A DNA stretch of 64,000 nucleotides from F1-120-MAGs238 sp964484185 (lineage in GTDB: Bacteria > Planctomycetota > Phycisphaerae > Phycisphaerales > UBA1924): assembly GCA_964484185.1 (NCBI GenBank), contig CAZAEQ010000014.1, positions 28,399-92,398 of the forward strand, written 5' to 3'. The translations under genes were made by a program, and so were the position numbers. Under the pieces are notes generated by a model that was given only the letters and a program-made list of their open reading frames with translations, ran no database searches and had not been told where the DNA came from. Position 1 is the stretch's first letter; every line of letters starts with the position of its first letter. Shown here in pieces: positions 34,676-44,016 of this stretch.

Positions 34676-35917
34676 TTAATCGGCTTTTGCCAGTGCGGCC
34701 TGTCTTGTTTTCTCAGAGGAAAGTGCCAGCATTTGGTCAAGGGCCTTGAGAGCCAGGCGGCGAACCTCTGGGTGCACCTTGATGGAGTTCACAACCTTGG
34801 GCAAACCATCTTTGGAATAGGCACCGGCGAGGTTGTCGAGGATGAAGAGCAGGTGCGGTTCATCGATGCGGAACATGGTGGTGCAGAGGCATTGGCAGTC
34901 GCTCAAGATGCGGACATGTACGCCGCGGCTTGCGGCTTCGCGGGAAATGCGGTTGACCAGGTGGGTCTCGGTGCCGACTGCCCAGCGGCTGCCGGGCGGA
35001 GCTTCGCGGATGGTTTTGATGATGAATTCGGTCGAGCCATCGAGGTCGGCGAGGTCGACGACATCTTTGGTGCATTCGGGGTGCACCATGATCTTGATCG
35101 GTTCGGCGGTCGGGTTCTTGGCGTTTTCTTCGCGGATCTGGCGGCAGTGTTCTGCACGGAAAAGCTTGTGAACACTGCAGTGGCCAGCCCAGAGGATGCT
35201 CACAGAATTGCGGACTTGCTCGGGTGTTGAGCCGCCGAGGATTTCGCCTTTGCGAGCGAGGCGCGGGTCGTAGACGCAGGTTTGGGTGTCGGTGTTGAAA
35301 CCGAGTTTTGCAGTCGTGTTACGGCCGAGATGTTGGTCGGGGAGGAAGAGAACCTTTATCTCCTCGCCCGATTGTTTAGGAATAGTTCCGCCGGCGAAGG
35401 CCCAGGTCAGGACCTGGATTGCGTTGCTGCTGGTGCAGCATGCGCCGCCGTGTTCACCCACAAATGCTTTGATGGCGGCGGAGGAATTCACGTATGTGAT
35501 TGGGATGACGCGGCCTTTGAAACCTGTCGATTTCAATGAGGCGTGGATGTTCTCCCATGCCGTGACGGTGTCGTCGTATTGGGCCATGTCGGCCATCGAA
35601 CATCCGGCGGAGAGATCGGGGAGGATGACTTCGACGGATTCGGGCGTGAGCATGTCAGCCGATTCGGCCATGAAATGGACGCCGCAGAATATGACGTATT
35701 TTGCGTTTCCCTTGCCCGCAACATCCGCCGCGAGTTGGCTGAGTTTCAGCGAGTCGCCGGTGAAGTCGGCATGGCGGATGATTTCATCCGTCTGGTAGTG
35801 ATGGCCGAGGATGACGAGCGAATCGCCGAGTTGTTTGCGGCGCGCATCGATTGCCTGGGCCAATTCATCTGGCTTGAGTTTGTGGTATTTTTCGGGAAGT
35901 GATGGCTGCCAGAGCAC
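34676..35917 (-). CDS. nadA: Quinolinate synthase NadA
   Basis: A 413-residue 4Fe-4S quinolinate synthase, joining iminoaspartate and dihydroxyacetone phosphate in de novo NAD synthesis. Seen: LGHHYQTDEIIRHADFTGDSL in the first 60 residues, the FCGVHFMAESA cluster ligand Cys, GCSMADMA, the WAGHCSVH Cys, HPEC, GTETHLVNR, and the C-terminal SDCQCLCTTM ligand region. The start is GTG at 35917 since no ATG fits; the bases just upstream contain tacaat rather than a ribosome site, so initiation is uncertain. nadD lies elsewhere in this window, not adjacent; nadB and nadC are not here. Confidence 0.93.
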   Translation of the reverse strand: MLWQPSLPEKYHKLKPDELAQAIDARRKQLGDSLVILGHHYQTDEIIRHADFTGDSLKLSQLAADVAGKGNAKYVIFCGVHFMAESADMLTPESVEVILPDLSAGCSMADMAQYDDTVTAWENIHASLKSTGFKGRVIPITYVNSSAAIKAFVGEHGGACCTSSNAIQVLTWAFAGGTIPKQSGEEIKVLFLPDQHLGRNTTAKLGFNTDTQTCVYDPRLARKGEILGGSTPEQVRNSVSILWAGHCSVHKLFRAEHCRQIREENAKNPTAEPIKIMVHPECTKDVVDLADLDGSTEFIIKTIREAPPGSRWAVGTETHLVNRISREAASRGVHVRILSDCQCLCTTMFRIDEPHLLFILDNLAGAYSKDGLPKVVNSIKVHPEVRRLALKALDQMLALSSEKTRQAALAKAD

Positions 35918-35944
35918 GAGACATTGTAGGTGAAAAGAGTTCGC

Positions 35945-37096
35945 TCAGAGCAGCGGGTTCTTTACGCCATGGATGTAGTCCTGCGTCGGGCTCATGTTCT
36001 TCAGCGGGTTCAGGAAGACATCGCTGTAGAGCTCGGTGGCAACGTCCGGTGCTGCAGAGTTTTCCGCAAACTCGACCGACTTGATACAGATCTCTTTGAG
36101 CTCGGCCTGCATTTCCAGGTGTTGGGCTTCGCTCAAGGTCGGCTTGCCATTGGTCATGCGCTCGGTCATGAGATAGCTGGCCATGCGATCGATCGAGTCA
36201 GTGTTCTTGTACTGATCGACTTCTTCCTTGGTGCGGTACTTCTGGGGATCGGACATGGAGTGGCCGAGGTAGCGGTACGTCTTGAGATCAACAAACGCGG
36301 GACGCTGTTCTTCGCGGCACTGATCAACCAGCGGCTTGAACTGGTCGTACAGCTTCATGACATCGAAGCCATCGATGATCTTGCCGATCATGCCGTAGGC
36401 CTCGGCCTTTTTGCGAAGGTCGTGCGCCATGGTTGTGCCGCGTTCGATGGCAGTTCCCATGGAATAACCGTTGTTTTCAACGACGTAGATCACGGGGATT
36501 CCCATGAGGCCGGCCAGGTTCATCGCCTCGTGGAGTGCGCCCTGATTCAGTGCGCCGTCGCCGAGGTATGAGAGTGCGACCTTCTTCTTTGCTGGTCCGC
36601 CTTCGATGCCCTTGCCCATAACTTCCCACTCGTAGCGAGCGGCGAAGCCGAGACCTGTGCCCAGTGGAGTTTGCGCGCCGACGATTCCGTGGCCGCCGAA
36701 CATCCAATGCGGCTTGTCGAACATGTGCATCGAGCCGCCCTTGCCCTTGGCGCAGCCGGTGATTTTGCCATACATCTCAGCCATGCAGACATCGGCGGAC
36801 ATGCCGCGTGCGAGGGCGTGGCCGTGATCGCGGTAGGCGGTCACGATCGGGTCATCTGGATTGAGCGAATTGATGGTGCCGACTGCGAGCGCTTCCTGGC
36901 CAATATAGAGGTGGCAGAAGCCGCCGATCTTGGCCTGCTGATATGACTGGGCGCAGCGATTTTCGAATTCGCGGATGAACATCATGTCGCGCAGCCACTT
37001 CACCAAGGTTGCATCGGGGAGCTTTGCGGAAATGCCGTAATCGGCTGCCTTGGCTGCGGTTGGAACTGGGCGATACGTCGGGGCGACTTGGGTCAT
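35945..37096 (-). CDS. pdhA: Pyruvate dehydrogenase E1 component, alpha subunit
   Basis: A 383-residue thiamine-diphosphate-dependent E1 alpha subunit. Seen: the MFIREFENRC.QSYQQAKI opening, the GGFCHLYIGQEA loop, RDHGHALARG, GKGGSMHMFD, GIVGAQTPLGTGLGFA, and the TPP/Mg2+ motif GDGALNQGALHEAMN..G..VIYVVENN (about 190-220) with following GYSMGT and TYRYLGHSMSDP, which holds the regulatory-loop Ser region. ATG 37096 is chosen over one 20 codons upstream because it matches the family and follows agagaaa. No E1 beta, E2 or E3 gene is adjacent, which is unusual for a two-subunit E1. Confidence 0.92.
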   Translation of the reverse strand: MTQVAPTYRPVPTAAKAADYGISAKLPDATLVKWLRDMMFIREFENRCAQSYQQAKIGGFCHLYIGQEALAVGTINSLNPDDPIVTAYRDHGHALARGMSADVCMAEMYGKITGCAKGKGGSMHMFDKPHWMFGGHGIVGAQTPLGTGLGFAARYEWEVMGKGIEGGPAKKKVALSYLGDGALNQGALHEAMNLAGLMGIPVIYVVENNGYSMGTAIERGTTMAHDLRKKAEAYGMIGKIIDGFDVMKLYDQFKPLVDQCREEQRPAFVDLKTYRYLGHSMSDPQKYRTKEEVDQYKNTDSIDRMASYLMTERMTNGKPTLSEAQHLEMQAELKEICIKSVEFAENSAAPDVATELYSDVFLNPLKNMSPTQDYIHGVKNPLL

Positions 37097-37235
37097 TGAT
37101 GTTTTCTCTAGCGTTGGGTATTGAGGACAGTGAAAAGAGTGAAAGCCGGATCGCAAGGATCCGGCCTTCCCTTGAACTGAATAGTACGGAAGAATTCAGG
37201 GGTGGGCAATACCCCTGACTCAGGTCAGTAATAAA

Positions 37236-39455
37236 TTATCGGACGGCGTCTGGCTTGCCCTTTGGCGCGGCCTGGGCAGTTGTTGAGTGTGAGGTTTGGG
37301 ACTGCAGGAGTACCAAGGCGGTTTGAAGTTGGATGTCCAACCCTTTGGCCAGGATTTCTGCGGGGTCGGTTGGCTGCTTGCCGGAATCTTCCGGAAGCTG
37401 GTCCGCGTTCTTACGTGCATTGATGGATTCAGTCAGCTGGGCCGGAGTCATTTCGACGTGGATGGTTGGTTCCACGCCCCAGACTGTTGCACCGGGCTTG
37501 CGATGGATGACGCGACCATCGGGCAAGGTGTAGTAATTGGTTGTCACCTTCATGTTGGCTTCGTTACCCATGAGGTTCCAGACGTTCTGCACGCTGCCCT
37601 TGCCATACGAACGCTGGCCGACGATGACCGTCTTGATTTGACCAGTTGTTCCATAGCAACCAAGTGCGCCCGAGACGATTTCGCTTGCAGATGCTGAACC
37701 TTCGTTGATCAAGACTGCAACGGGAATATCTGAGAGCGGAGCCTTTGCACCCGCGCGGCCGTTGTCTTCAAAGGTAACCTGACCGGAAGAAGACTTCATT
37801 CCGACGATTGGACCATCGGCCACGAAGAGGCGGCCAATTTCAACAGCCTTATCGAGGAAGCCGCCGGGGTTGTAGCGCATGTCGAGTATGATGCCCTTAA
37901 GGCTGTTGTCCTTGTTCATGGCTCGCACTGCGGCGTACATTTCGTTCGAACTGTCATCGGCGAACTGAGAGAGACGAACGTAGCCGATGCGATTGGTTGG
38001 ATCGATCATCCAGTCCCAATCGGCGGCGGACCCACTCATGCCATCGCCGATACGTTTCCAGCCGCGAACTGTGCGAACTTTGATCTTGCTGCGTGTCAGC
38101 GTCATGGGCACGGTGATCTTGGCATCGTTTGGATCTTTGCCTTCGCGCTCAAGCGTGAGCGTGACTTTGGTATTGATCGGGCCGGTGATCATTTCCACAG
38201 CTTGATCGAGACTGCCGATGCCGTAGAGCGCTTTGCCATCGACGAGCTTAATGACATCGCCTGCGCGGACGCCGGCTTTGTGAGCGGGCATGCCTTCGAG
38301 CGGAGACGAGACGCGAACCTGTGAAAGCTCATCGAATTCAATGGAAACGCCTACACCGACGAACGAACCCTGAGTCTGACGCTGGAAGCGGCCGACTTCA
38401 TCGGGCCAGATGATCGCGGAGAATTCATCGAGCTGTCCGATCGCGCCGTTGCCAAATTCGTGCAGCCAGGCGGATTCAGGAATTTCGACAGTTGTTGAGT
38501 TAATCGCCTGCACGCGATCGAGCAGATCGGCGAAGAGCGGGTGATTCAAATCGCGCTTGGCGAGTTTGAGTTCGTTTTCGATGGAATCGATTGCCTGCAG
38601 GAAATTCTGGCGTTTGTGATCATCTGCCAGACCACTGAATGCGGGCTTGAGGTCGGTGGTGTTGGCCATGGTGCGAAGTGCATCCAGGCCGCCGGTGATG
38701 AGCGTGTTCAGACGCGGCATTTCGACGTGGCGGCTGCCCGCCTGAACCACTGCGCGAAGGACCATCATGCGATCGACCTTGGCGAGTTTTTGATTCCAGT
38801 CATCGGCTGCGCCGTTGTATGGCGGCAGGCCATCGGCCTTTTCAAGCTTGGCGCGTTCGTTACGGAGTTCCCACAGACGCTGGGGGACGTACATGCGCAA
38901 CATTCCCAGACGACGGAACTGACGTTCAGAGTCCTTGTGATAATCACCGTGATCATCCATCAGGGCGTCGAGGCGAGCGAAGAGTTCGCTGGCCATGAGC
39001 CAGTCGCCGCGGGCTTCGGCAGCGCGAGCTGCAGCATCGCCACGCTGGATCACTTTCTGGATCCGCTCTTCGCGCATGAAGCCAGCCTTGTTGGTGGCGA
39101 GCATCTGAAGTTCAAGTGCGTACTTGAAGGACTTGGAAATTGAGAGGTCGGAAGCATCGCCTGCGATCGCAGCGTCGAGTTCTTTATTGACTTCGTCGAT
39201 CCGCTTGATGCGATCAACTTCGCGTTTGGCGAGGGCATCGGCCAACGACTTAGCGGTATTGACAGTGAAGTCGCCAACTTCGGCCGGGGTTTTGGCGAGC
39301 AGCGAGGTCAAGGCATTTGTGCCATCCTGGCGTCCTGCATTCCAGACCTGTTTCGACCATTCCGGAGCCGACATCGCGGGATCGGCACCGGCAAATGTGG
39401 TAAGAAAGGCAATGGTGCTGGAAGCGAGGATGAATTTTCTGCAATCGCCGCGCAT
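37236..39455 (-). CDS. Carboxy-terminal processing protease, S41 family with PDZ domain
   Basis: A 739-residue exported protease of the CtpA/S41 group. A signal peptide (about 1-24) is followed by a long helical region (about 30-350), a PDZ domain (about 375-460; GVGVSIEF, SPLEGMPAHKAGVRAGD.I), and the S41 catalytic domain (about 480-660): GYVRLSQF, GIILDMRYNPGGFLDKA, the nucleophile Ser in NEGSASASEI, and the general-base Lys in GQRSYGKGSVQ. It cleaves C-termini of periplasmic substrates. The N-terminal region of about 330 residues is much longer than usual for CtpA. RBS caggagc precedes the ATG. Gene symbol withheld as ctpA versus prc cannot be decided. Confidence 0.88.
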   Translation of the reverse strand: MRGDCRKFILASSTIAFLTTFAGADPAMSAPEWSKQVWNAGRQDGTNALTSLLAKTPAEVGDFTVNTAKSLADALAKREVDRIKRIDEVNKELDAAIAGDASDLSISKSFKYALELQMLATNKAGFMREERIQKVIQRGDAAARAAEARGDWLMASELFARLDALMDDHGDYHKDSERQFRRLGMLRMYVPQRLWELRNERAKLEKADGLPPYNGAADDWNQKLAKVDRMMVLRAVVQAGSRHVEMPRLNTLITGGLDALRTMANTTDLKPAFSGLADDHKRQNFLQAIDSIENELKLAKRDLNHPLFADLLDRVQAINSTTVEIPESAWLHEFGNGAIGQLDEFSAIIWPDEVGRFQRQTQGSFVGVGVSIEFDELSQVRVSSPLEGMPAHKAGVRAGDVIKLVDGKALYGIGSLDQAVEMITGPINTKVTLTLEREGKDPNDAKITVPMTLTRSKIKVRTVRGWKRIGDGMSGSAADWDWMIDPTNRIGYVRLSQFADDSSNEMYAAVRAMNKDNSLKGIILDMRYNPGGFLDKAVEIGRLFVADGPIVGMKSSSGQVTFEDNGRAGAKAPLSDIPVAVLINEGSASASEIVSGALGCYGTTGQIKTVIVGQRSYGKGSVQNVWNLMGNEANMKVTTNYYTLPDGRVIHRKPGATVWGVEPTIHVEMTPAQLTESINARKNADQLPEDSGKQPTDPAEILAKGLDIQLQTALVLLQSQTSHSTTAQAAPKGKPDAVR

Positions 39456-39769
39456 AGTGGCTCCTGTTGGTCCTTCAAGGTATTAGACGCCTGAAAGGAG
39501 AAGTTGGTTCGCAATGGAGATTCGGACCGCCGCGGTATGGGTGTTATGCCAAAGCAAAGCGGTTTGGTAACGTAGATGCTATCGGGCGTGTTTTCCGGCT
39601 TAAATGGGAAAGAGGCATGAGGCATTTCGAACTAGCGAGGCAACGATGCAGCTAGGGCTTAACCTGGGTTGAAATACCTGTCACCCATATAGTCCTATAA
39701 TACACGAGGTTATGCTCTTTCAAGCAGGTATGAGCTCGCGGATTGAGGTCGGCTGCACCACAATGGAAG
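39456..39769. other. Intergenic gap between the S41 protease and the ABC exporter
   Basis: This 314-base stretch has no credible gene. The part next to the protease contains its ribosome site; a tataat hexamer lies near 39696 on the + strand, but without a properly spaced -35 box or a downstream gene on that strand. No repeat family member, RNA gene or terminator is obvious. Confidence 0.5.
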
Positions 39770-41797
39770 TCACGGAACTGTTGGCGTGATTTCCACCGGA
39801 GCCTGATTCATCGCGTGGGCTTGGAGCTGGGTCTTGAGGAGTTCGGAATAGCGGCCGCCGCGGCCGAGCAGTTCATCATGTTTGCCGATTTCCAGGACGC
39901 GGCCTTTTTCAAGGACGATGATGCGGTCGGCGTTGCGGATGGTGGAGAGGCGGTGGGCGATGACGAAGCATGTGCGGCCGCGCATGAGCTTTGAAAGAGA
40001 GATCTGGATGAACGCTTCGCTCTCGGCGTCGAGGTTGCTTGTTGCTTCATCGAGGATGAGGATTGCGGGGTCGGCGAGGATGGCGCGGGAGATGGCGATG
40101 CGTTGTTTCTGGCCGCCGGAGAGGCGGACGCCGCGTTCGCCGATGAATGTGTCGTAGCCCTTTTCGAGGCCGGTGATGAATTCGTGTGCAAAGGCTGCGC
40201 TGGCGGCAGCTTCGATCTGCTGACGCGTGGCATCGCGACGGCCGTAGGCGATGTTCTGGGCGATGGTGCCATCAAAGAGGAAGACATCCTGCTCGACGAT
40301 GCCGAGCAGGCGGCGGTAGCTGCCGGGCTCGATATCTTTGAGATTGACACCATCGAAGAAGATGTTGCCGACAGTTGGGTCGTAAAAGCGTGCAACCAGA
40401 TTGCAGAGCGTGGTCTTGCCTGCACCGCTTGCGCCGACGAGTGCGATGTTTTCACCGGGGGCGATTTTCAAGTTGATGTCGTGGAGGACGAGCGTTGGTT
40501 CGGGGGCCTTGGGGTCGGCCTTTCCGGATTTGGGATAGGCGAAGGAGACGTTTTGGATCTGAATTTCGCCGCGGGCTGTGGAGCGATCGACGATGTGGGT
40601 TGGTTCAGTACCAGAAAATTCGCGTGGTTCTTCGAGAAGGTCGAGGACGCGATCAAACGCGGCGAGGTTGGTCTGAATGTTGGTCGCGGTTGAGGTGAGC
40701 AATTCGAGCGGGCCCAGCAGCATGACCAAGTACGTGGTGAACATGAAGAGATCGCCGAGCGTCAGCGTGCCTTCGAGAATCGCGTAGCCGGCGTAGACGG
40801 TGACTGCACCGGAGGCGAGCGGGATCAAGACGCCCCAGGCCACTTCGAGAATGCGTGACCACCACCAGACCAGGAACTCTTTGCGGATCATGTAGTGCTG
40901 GCCGGTGGTGAAGCGAGTTGATTCGCTGCGGCCGCGGTCGAACGAACGGACGACGCGCACGCCGCCAAAGACTTCGGTCGTGTGAGCATCGATCGCGCTG
41001 CGCGTGGTGCGGATGTCTTTGAAGACGGGGCGAATCCGCGTGATCCAGGCGCGATTGGTGAACCAGACTACGGGTATGACAAGCAGGCCCCCCACCAACA
41101 TTCGCCAGTCGGTCCAGGCAAGGACGGCGAGCGTGCCGAGCAATTGGATGATTGCCTTGAAGGGGTTGTAGATCATGCTGAAGACGAGTTCGCCCGCCTG
41201 ACCAGCATCTTCGCGAAGGATTGAGGAGAGGCCGCCGGATTTGTGAAACTGAATCCGGTGAAGTGGGAGATTTACGGCGTGATCAAATGATCGACGGCGC
41301 AGTTGTGCGGAGACGCGCTTGGTGAGCAATGTTGTTTGGAAGCGGCCGCTGATGCCGACGCCGAGCGATATGGCGGCAACGAACAGGTTGGTGATGCTGA
41401 CCGCCCAGAGCATGACGTGAGGCCCGAGGCCCAGCACGAGCAATGTGAGAAAGCTGTTGAGGCCAAGCGGTGACCTAAAGAGTTGTGCGCCAGCGACATC
41501 GAAAATGAGTTCGGGCAGCTTTGGCTTGGCGAGCACAAAGTCAATGATGAGTTTGGTGCTGGCGGGGATCGAGAGGATGCCGATGCTGGAAATCGCGACC
41601 GTCAGCAGCGCGAAGATGAACATGGTGCGCGAGCCGCGCATCTCGTTGAGGAAGAGTTTCAGGAGCTGGAAGAAAGTTCGCGCCCGCTTAGCGGCCTTCT
41701 TCGAATCCGTCTCATCAAGCACCGCCATCTCTGGCTTTTTGGCAGCTTTGCGTTTTTCGAGGTACTTGAGATAGCGGGAACGGCTGGTAGGGGACAT
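39770..41797 (-). CDS. MsbA-type ABC exporter (fused membrane and ATPase domains)
   Basis: A 675-residue half-transporter that should work as a homodimer in the inner membrane, exporting lipids, drugs or peptides. N-terminal cytoplasmic segment (about 1-60, Lys/Arg-rich), six membrane helices (about 65-370), then the ATPase domain: Walker A GASGAGKTT, Q-loop, signature RLSGGQ, Walker B AILILDEATSNLD, and the H-loop IAHRLST. Its closest functional type is MsbA or another lipid exporter, but substrate cannot be told. ATG 41797 is preferred because the longer frame to 41881 would run into tRNA-Arg. Confidence 0.9.
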   Translation of the reverse strand: MSPTSRSRYLKYLEKRKAAKKPEMAVLDETDSKKAAKRARTFFQLLKLFLNEMRGSRTMFIFALLTVAISSIGILSIPASTKLIIDFVLAKPKLPELIFDVAGAQLFRSPLGLNSFLTLLVLGLGPHVMLWAVSITNLFVAAISLGVGISGRFQTTLLTKRVSAQLRRRSFDHAVNLPLHRIQFHKSGGLSSILREDAGQAGELVFSMIYNPFKAIIQLLGTLAVLAWTDWRMLVGGLLVIPVVWFTNRAWITRIRPVFKDIRTTRSAIDAHTTEVFGGVRVVRSFDRGRSESTRFTTGQHYMIRKEFLVWWWSRILEVAWGVLIPLASGAVTVYAGYAILEGTLTLGDLFMFTTYLVMLLGPLELLTSTATNIQTNLAAFDRVLDLLEEPREFSGTEPTHIVDRSTARGEIQIQNVSFAYPKSGKADPKAPEPTLVLHDINLKIAPGENIALVGASGAGKTTLCNLVARFYDPTVGNIFFDGVNLKDIEPGSYRRLLGIVEQDVFLFDGTIAQNIAYGRRDATRQQIEAAASAAFAHEFITGLEKGYDTFIGERGVRLSGGQKQRIAISRAILADPAILILDEATSNLDAESEAFIQISLSKLMRGRTCFVIAHRLSTIRNADRIIVLEKGRVLEIGKHDELLGRGGRYSELLKTQLQAHAMNQAPVEITPTVP

Positions 41798-41856
41798 GCG
41801 GTGTGGCTCGAAGAGTTTGATGCGGCGCCGGATTGCAGGATACGCGGCCTTAAAAG

Positions 41857-41930
41857 TATGCTCGGCGGGAGTTGAACCCACAACCTCTGCCTTCGGAGGG
41901 CAGCGCTCTATCCAGTTGAGCTACGAGCAC
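41857..41930 (-). tRNA. tRNA-Arg (anticodon CCG)
   Basis: A 74-base cloverleaf on the minus strand. Acceptor arms gtgctcg and cgagcat pair with one G-U, followed by an unpaired A73; the D arm starts tagctc; the anticodon stem ctgcc/ggcag holds the loop ctCCGaa, giving anticodon CCG; the T loop is gttcaac. CCA is not encoded and must be added enzymatically. It lies between the ABC exporter gene and the divergent MFS gene. Confidence 0.95.
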
Positions 41931-41977
41931 ATCGCGCAGGAGCTTCCTCCAGTGCCCACCATACTACGATCGCCGCC

Positions 41978-43228
41978 TTGCACAAGCAACATATAACTTC
42001 GCCCGGTTGTACGCCCATCTGGGCGGGTTTTGGCTTCACATTTGTTTCCAGCCTTGGAACGGGGCTGGTGACGAACGGGGCAGCGTTTATCGCGGTAAAC
42101 GCGTTTAGCTTCTCCGCGTTTAGTAACTACCTGCTGGCAGTGTGCACCGGCATCACCTACATCATTGCGGCGGCGGGCGCGGGGCCGGTGTTGCAGCGAC
42201 TTCGGCCGTTTGTCTCTGAACGCACGATACTGATGATCGTCATGGTCGGCTTAGGACTTTGCACCGCGATTCCATCGCTGCCCGCGGCGAAGGGTTCACA
42301 ATGGCCGATCTGGCTGATGACGCTGCTCTACACACCCTTGACTGGCGTGCTTTGGCCGATGGTCGAAAGCTACATATCCGGCGGCAGGTCTGGTCAGGAG
42401 CTTCGCAAGACGCTGTCGCGTTGGAATGTGGTGTGGTCGAGCGCGGTTGCGTTTGCGATGTGCATCTCAGCGCCGCTGATTGAGAATCGCGCAAGCACGG
42501 TGCTGCTCGGGCTTGGATGCCTGCATGTTTTGAGCATCGGATTTTTGCTGGTGTTCCCGCGCAATGTGCCGCGCCATCTGGATGATGATCATGTGCCAGT
42601 GCCGACGACGTATGCAGACTTGCTGACGACGTTTCGGATTCTCTTGCCAGCGTCGTACATTGTGATGAGCGCGATTTCGCCATATCTCCCCGGAGCGTTC
42701 AAGCGACTGGATGTGCCGCTGGCGTGGCACACTGTGCTTGCTTCGGCGTGGCTCTTCCCACGCGTGCTTGCGTTCTGGTTGCATGATCACACGCAGAAGT
42801 GGCGCGGGCACTGGTGGCATCCGGTGCTTGGAGGGATGTTGATACTCGCGGGGTTTGGAATTGCGGTTTTCTCGCCGCGGTTTGGGCCCGGAGCGATGGG
42901 TGTTGGCGCGATGATTCTGGGGCTGACTTCCCTGGGCAGCGGCATGGCGTGTATTTACTCTGGTGCGATCTACTACGTGATGTCGGTCCATGCATCTGAA
43001 GTGAAGGCGGGCGGCAGTCACGAGTCGCTTGTGGGTGTTGGTTACACCATCGGGCCGTTGTTTGGATTGCTCGCGACGATGGGTGTGCAGCGCAATGTGA
43101 TCAGCGAAAGTGCGTTTGAGCCGGTGGTGATGGGACTGGTTGCAATCGTTGCGTTTGTTGCCGTGGTTATTGTGATTGTGCGGGTTCGGCGACAGCACCG
43201 GTTGACACAACCGACAGCGACTCCCTGA
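41978..43228 (+). CDS. MFS family transporter
   Basis: A 416-residue membrane protein with about twelve hydrophobic helices in two groups and a short central cytoplasmic loop (about 185-215, PRNVPRHLDDDHVP), the layout of major facilitator carriers. A GRSGQELRKTLSRWN segment (about 136-150) corresponds to the conserved loop between helices 4 and 5. No substrate motif is recognisable. The frame opens at TTG 41978, with no convincing ribosome site; a later start would remove part of the first helix, so the exact N-terminus is uncertain. It starts 47 bases from the divergent tRNA-Arg. Confidence 0.78.
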   Translation: MHKQHITSPGCTPIWAGFGFTFVSSLGTGLVTNGAAFIAVNAFSFSAFSNYLLAVCTGITYIIAAAGAGPVLQRLRPFVSERTILMIVMVGLGLCTAIPSLPAAKGSQWPIWLMTLLYTPLTGVLWPMVESYISGGRSGQELRKTLSRWNVVWSSAVAFAMCISAPLIENRASTVLLGLGCLHVLSIGFLLVFPRNVPRHLDDDHVPVPTTYADLLTTFRILLPASYIVMSAISPYLPGAFKRLDVPLAWHTVLASAWLFPRVLAFWLHDHTQKWRGHWWHPVLGGMLILAGFGIAVFSPRFGPGAMGVGAMILGLTSLGSGMACIYSGAIYYVMSVHASEVKAGGSHESLVGVGYTIGPLFGLLATMGVQRNVISESAFEPVVMGLVAIVAFVAVVIVIVRVRRQHRLTQPTATP

Positions 43229-43339
43229 ATGCACGGCAGCAACTTTCGGGATTCAGTCGATTATTTATGCTATTAAAAACCTAACAAATTGCCGAAGTAC
43301 GAAAATTATGGCGATCTTCTTGAGCCCATTGCGAGCAAG

Positions 43340-43385
43340 CCTGCCGCTCAGTCGTAATAGGACCTGCCGCTCAGTCGTAATAGGA
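43340..43385 (+). repeat. 23-bp tandem repeat, two exact copies, before the Cys-rich genes
   Basis: The unit cctgccgctcagtcgtaata plus gga occurs at 43340-43362 and 43363-43385 without mismatch, ending four bases before the ATG of the first cysteine-rich gene. The second copy supplies the agga ribosome site. It may be an operator pair or a recent slippage duplication. Confidence 0.85.
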
Positions 43386-43389
43386 TTAG

Positions 43390-43866
43390 ATGCTTATGCG
43401 TTCCTGGTGGCTCATCCTCGCGCTCATGCCCATGCTCATTTTAGGAGTATCGGGAGTCTGCAGGTCAGGCGAGTGTGAGATGACCGCTCAGGCATGTGAA
43501 ACGGTCGAAGTTGAAGTCCCCAGCACAGAGCCGGATTCGTGCTGTTCAGGAATCGCAACTGAAGAAGATGCAGAAGTTGCGATTCAAGATCGGTGTGCAA
43601 TGGATGGGGCTAATGCGATGGCGAACTGTTGCTGTCAGGCGCCAGTTCCGCTCAGCGATCTCATCTTCTGTTGCCTGACACCACTTTCATCGGTGCCGCC
43701 TTCGCCGCCAGATGTGCTGATAAAGCCCAGCATTTCGGCATTTGTGCTTCCAGCGTGGGAAGATTCGCTGCGGATTTTTGCCCAGCGGCGCCTTCAAACT
43801 CCGCGAGTTATTGCAATAACGGGACCACCGCCGTCGCGACCATCTCTTTGCATCTGGGTGATCTAG
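43390..43866 (+). CDS. Exported cysteine-rich protein, unknown
   Basis: A 158-residue protein with an N-terminal hydrophobic segment (about 5-22) and about a dozen cysteines, most between residues 24 and 95 (CRSGEC, ACET, SCCSG, RCAMD, NCCCQ, FCCL), followed by a Pro-rich stretch and a basic C-terminus without Cys. No family is recognised. The Cys clusters CC and CCC suggest binding of soft metals such as copper, silver or cadmium. ATG 43390 or ATG 43396 could start it; the second has better spacing to agga. It is the first of three consecutive exported Cys-rich genes. Confidence 0.65.
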   Translation: MLMRSWWLILALMPMLILGVSGVCRSGECEMTAQACETVEVEVPSTEPDSCCSGIATEEDAEVAIQDRCAMDGANAMANCCCQAPVPLSDLIFCCLTPLSSVPPSPPDVLIKPSISAFVLPAWEDSLRIFAQRRLQTPRVIAITGPPPSRPSLCIWVI

Positions 43867-44016
43867 TAGCAACTGTCAGCCAAAGTGCCGCTTCAAGACC
43901 TTTCATGGTGTGCGCGGCGCACTGTCAACAGTTCAAAGCTCTTAGTTATTAGATCATTCAAACACGCCTGAAGCGAGGACATTGTCCCGCGATGGCATCG
44001 ATTCAAAGGATTTTTC

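Noticed and set aside
33974..35230. A 418-codon plus-strand frame
   Set aside because: It lies antisense to neuB and nadA, both of which have complete family motifs; the frame is open because of high GC at third positions.
39690..39705. tataat hexamer as a promoter
   Set aside because: There is no properly spaced -35 element and no gene on that strand downstream.
43340..43385. Tandem 23-bp units considered as a CRISPR array
   Set aside because: There are only two units and no spacer between them; no cas genes are nearby.
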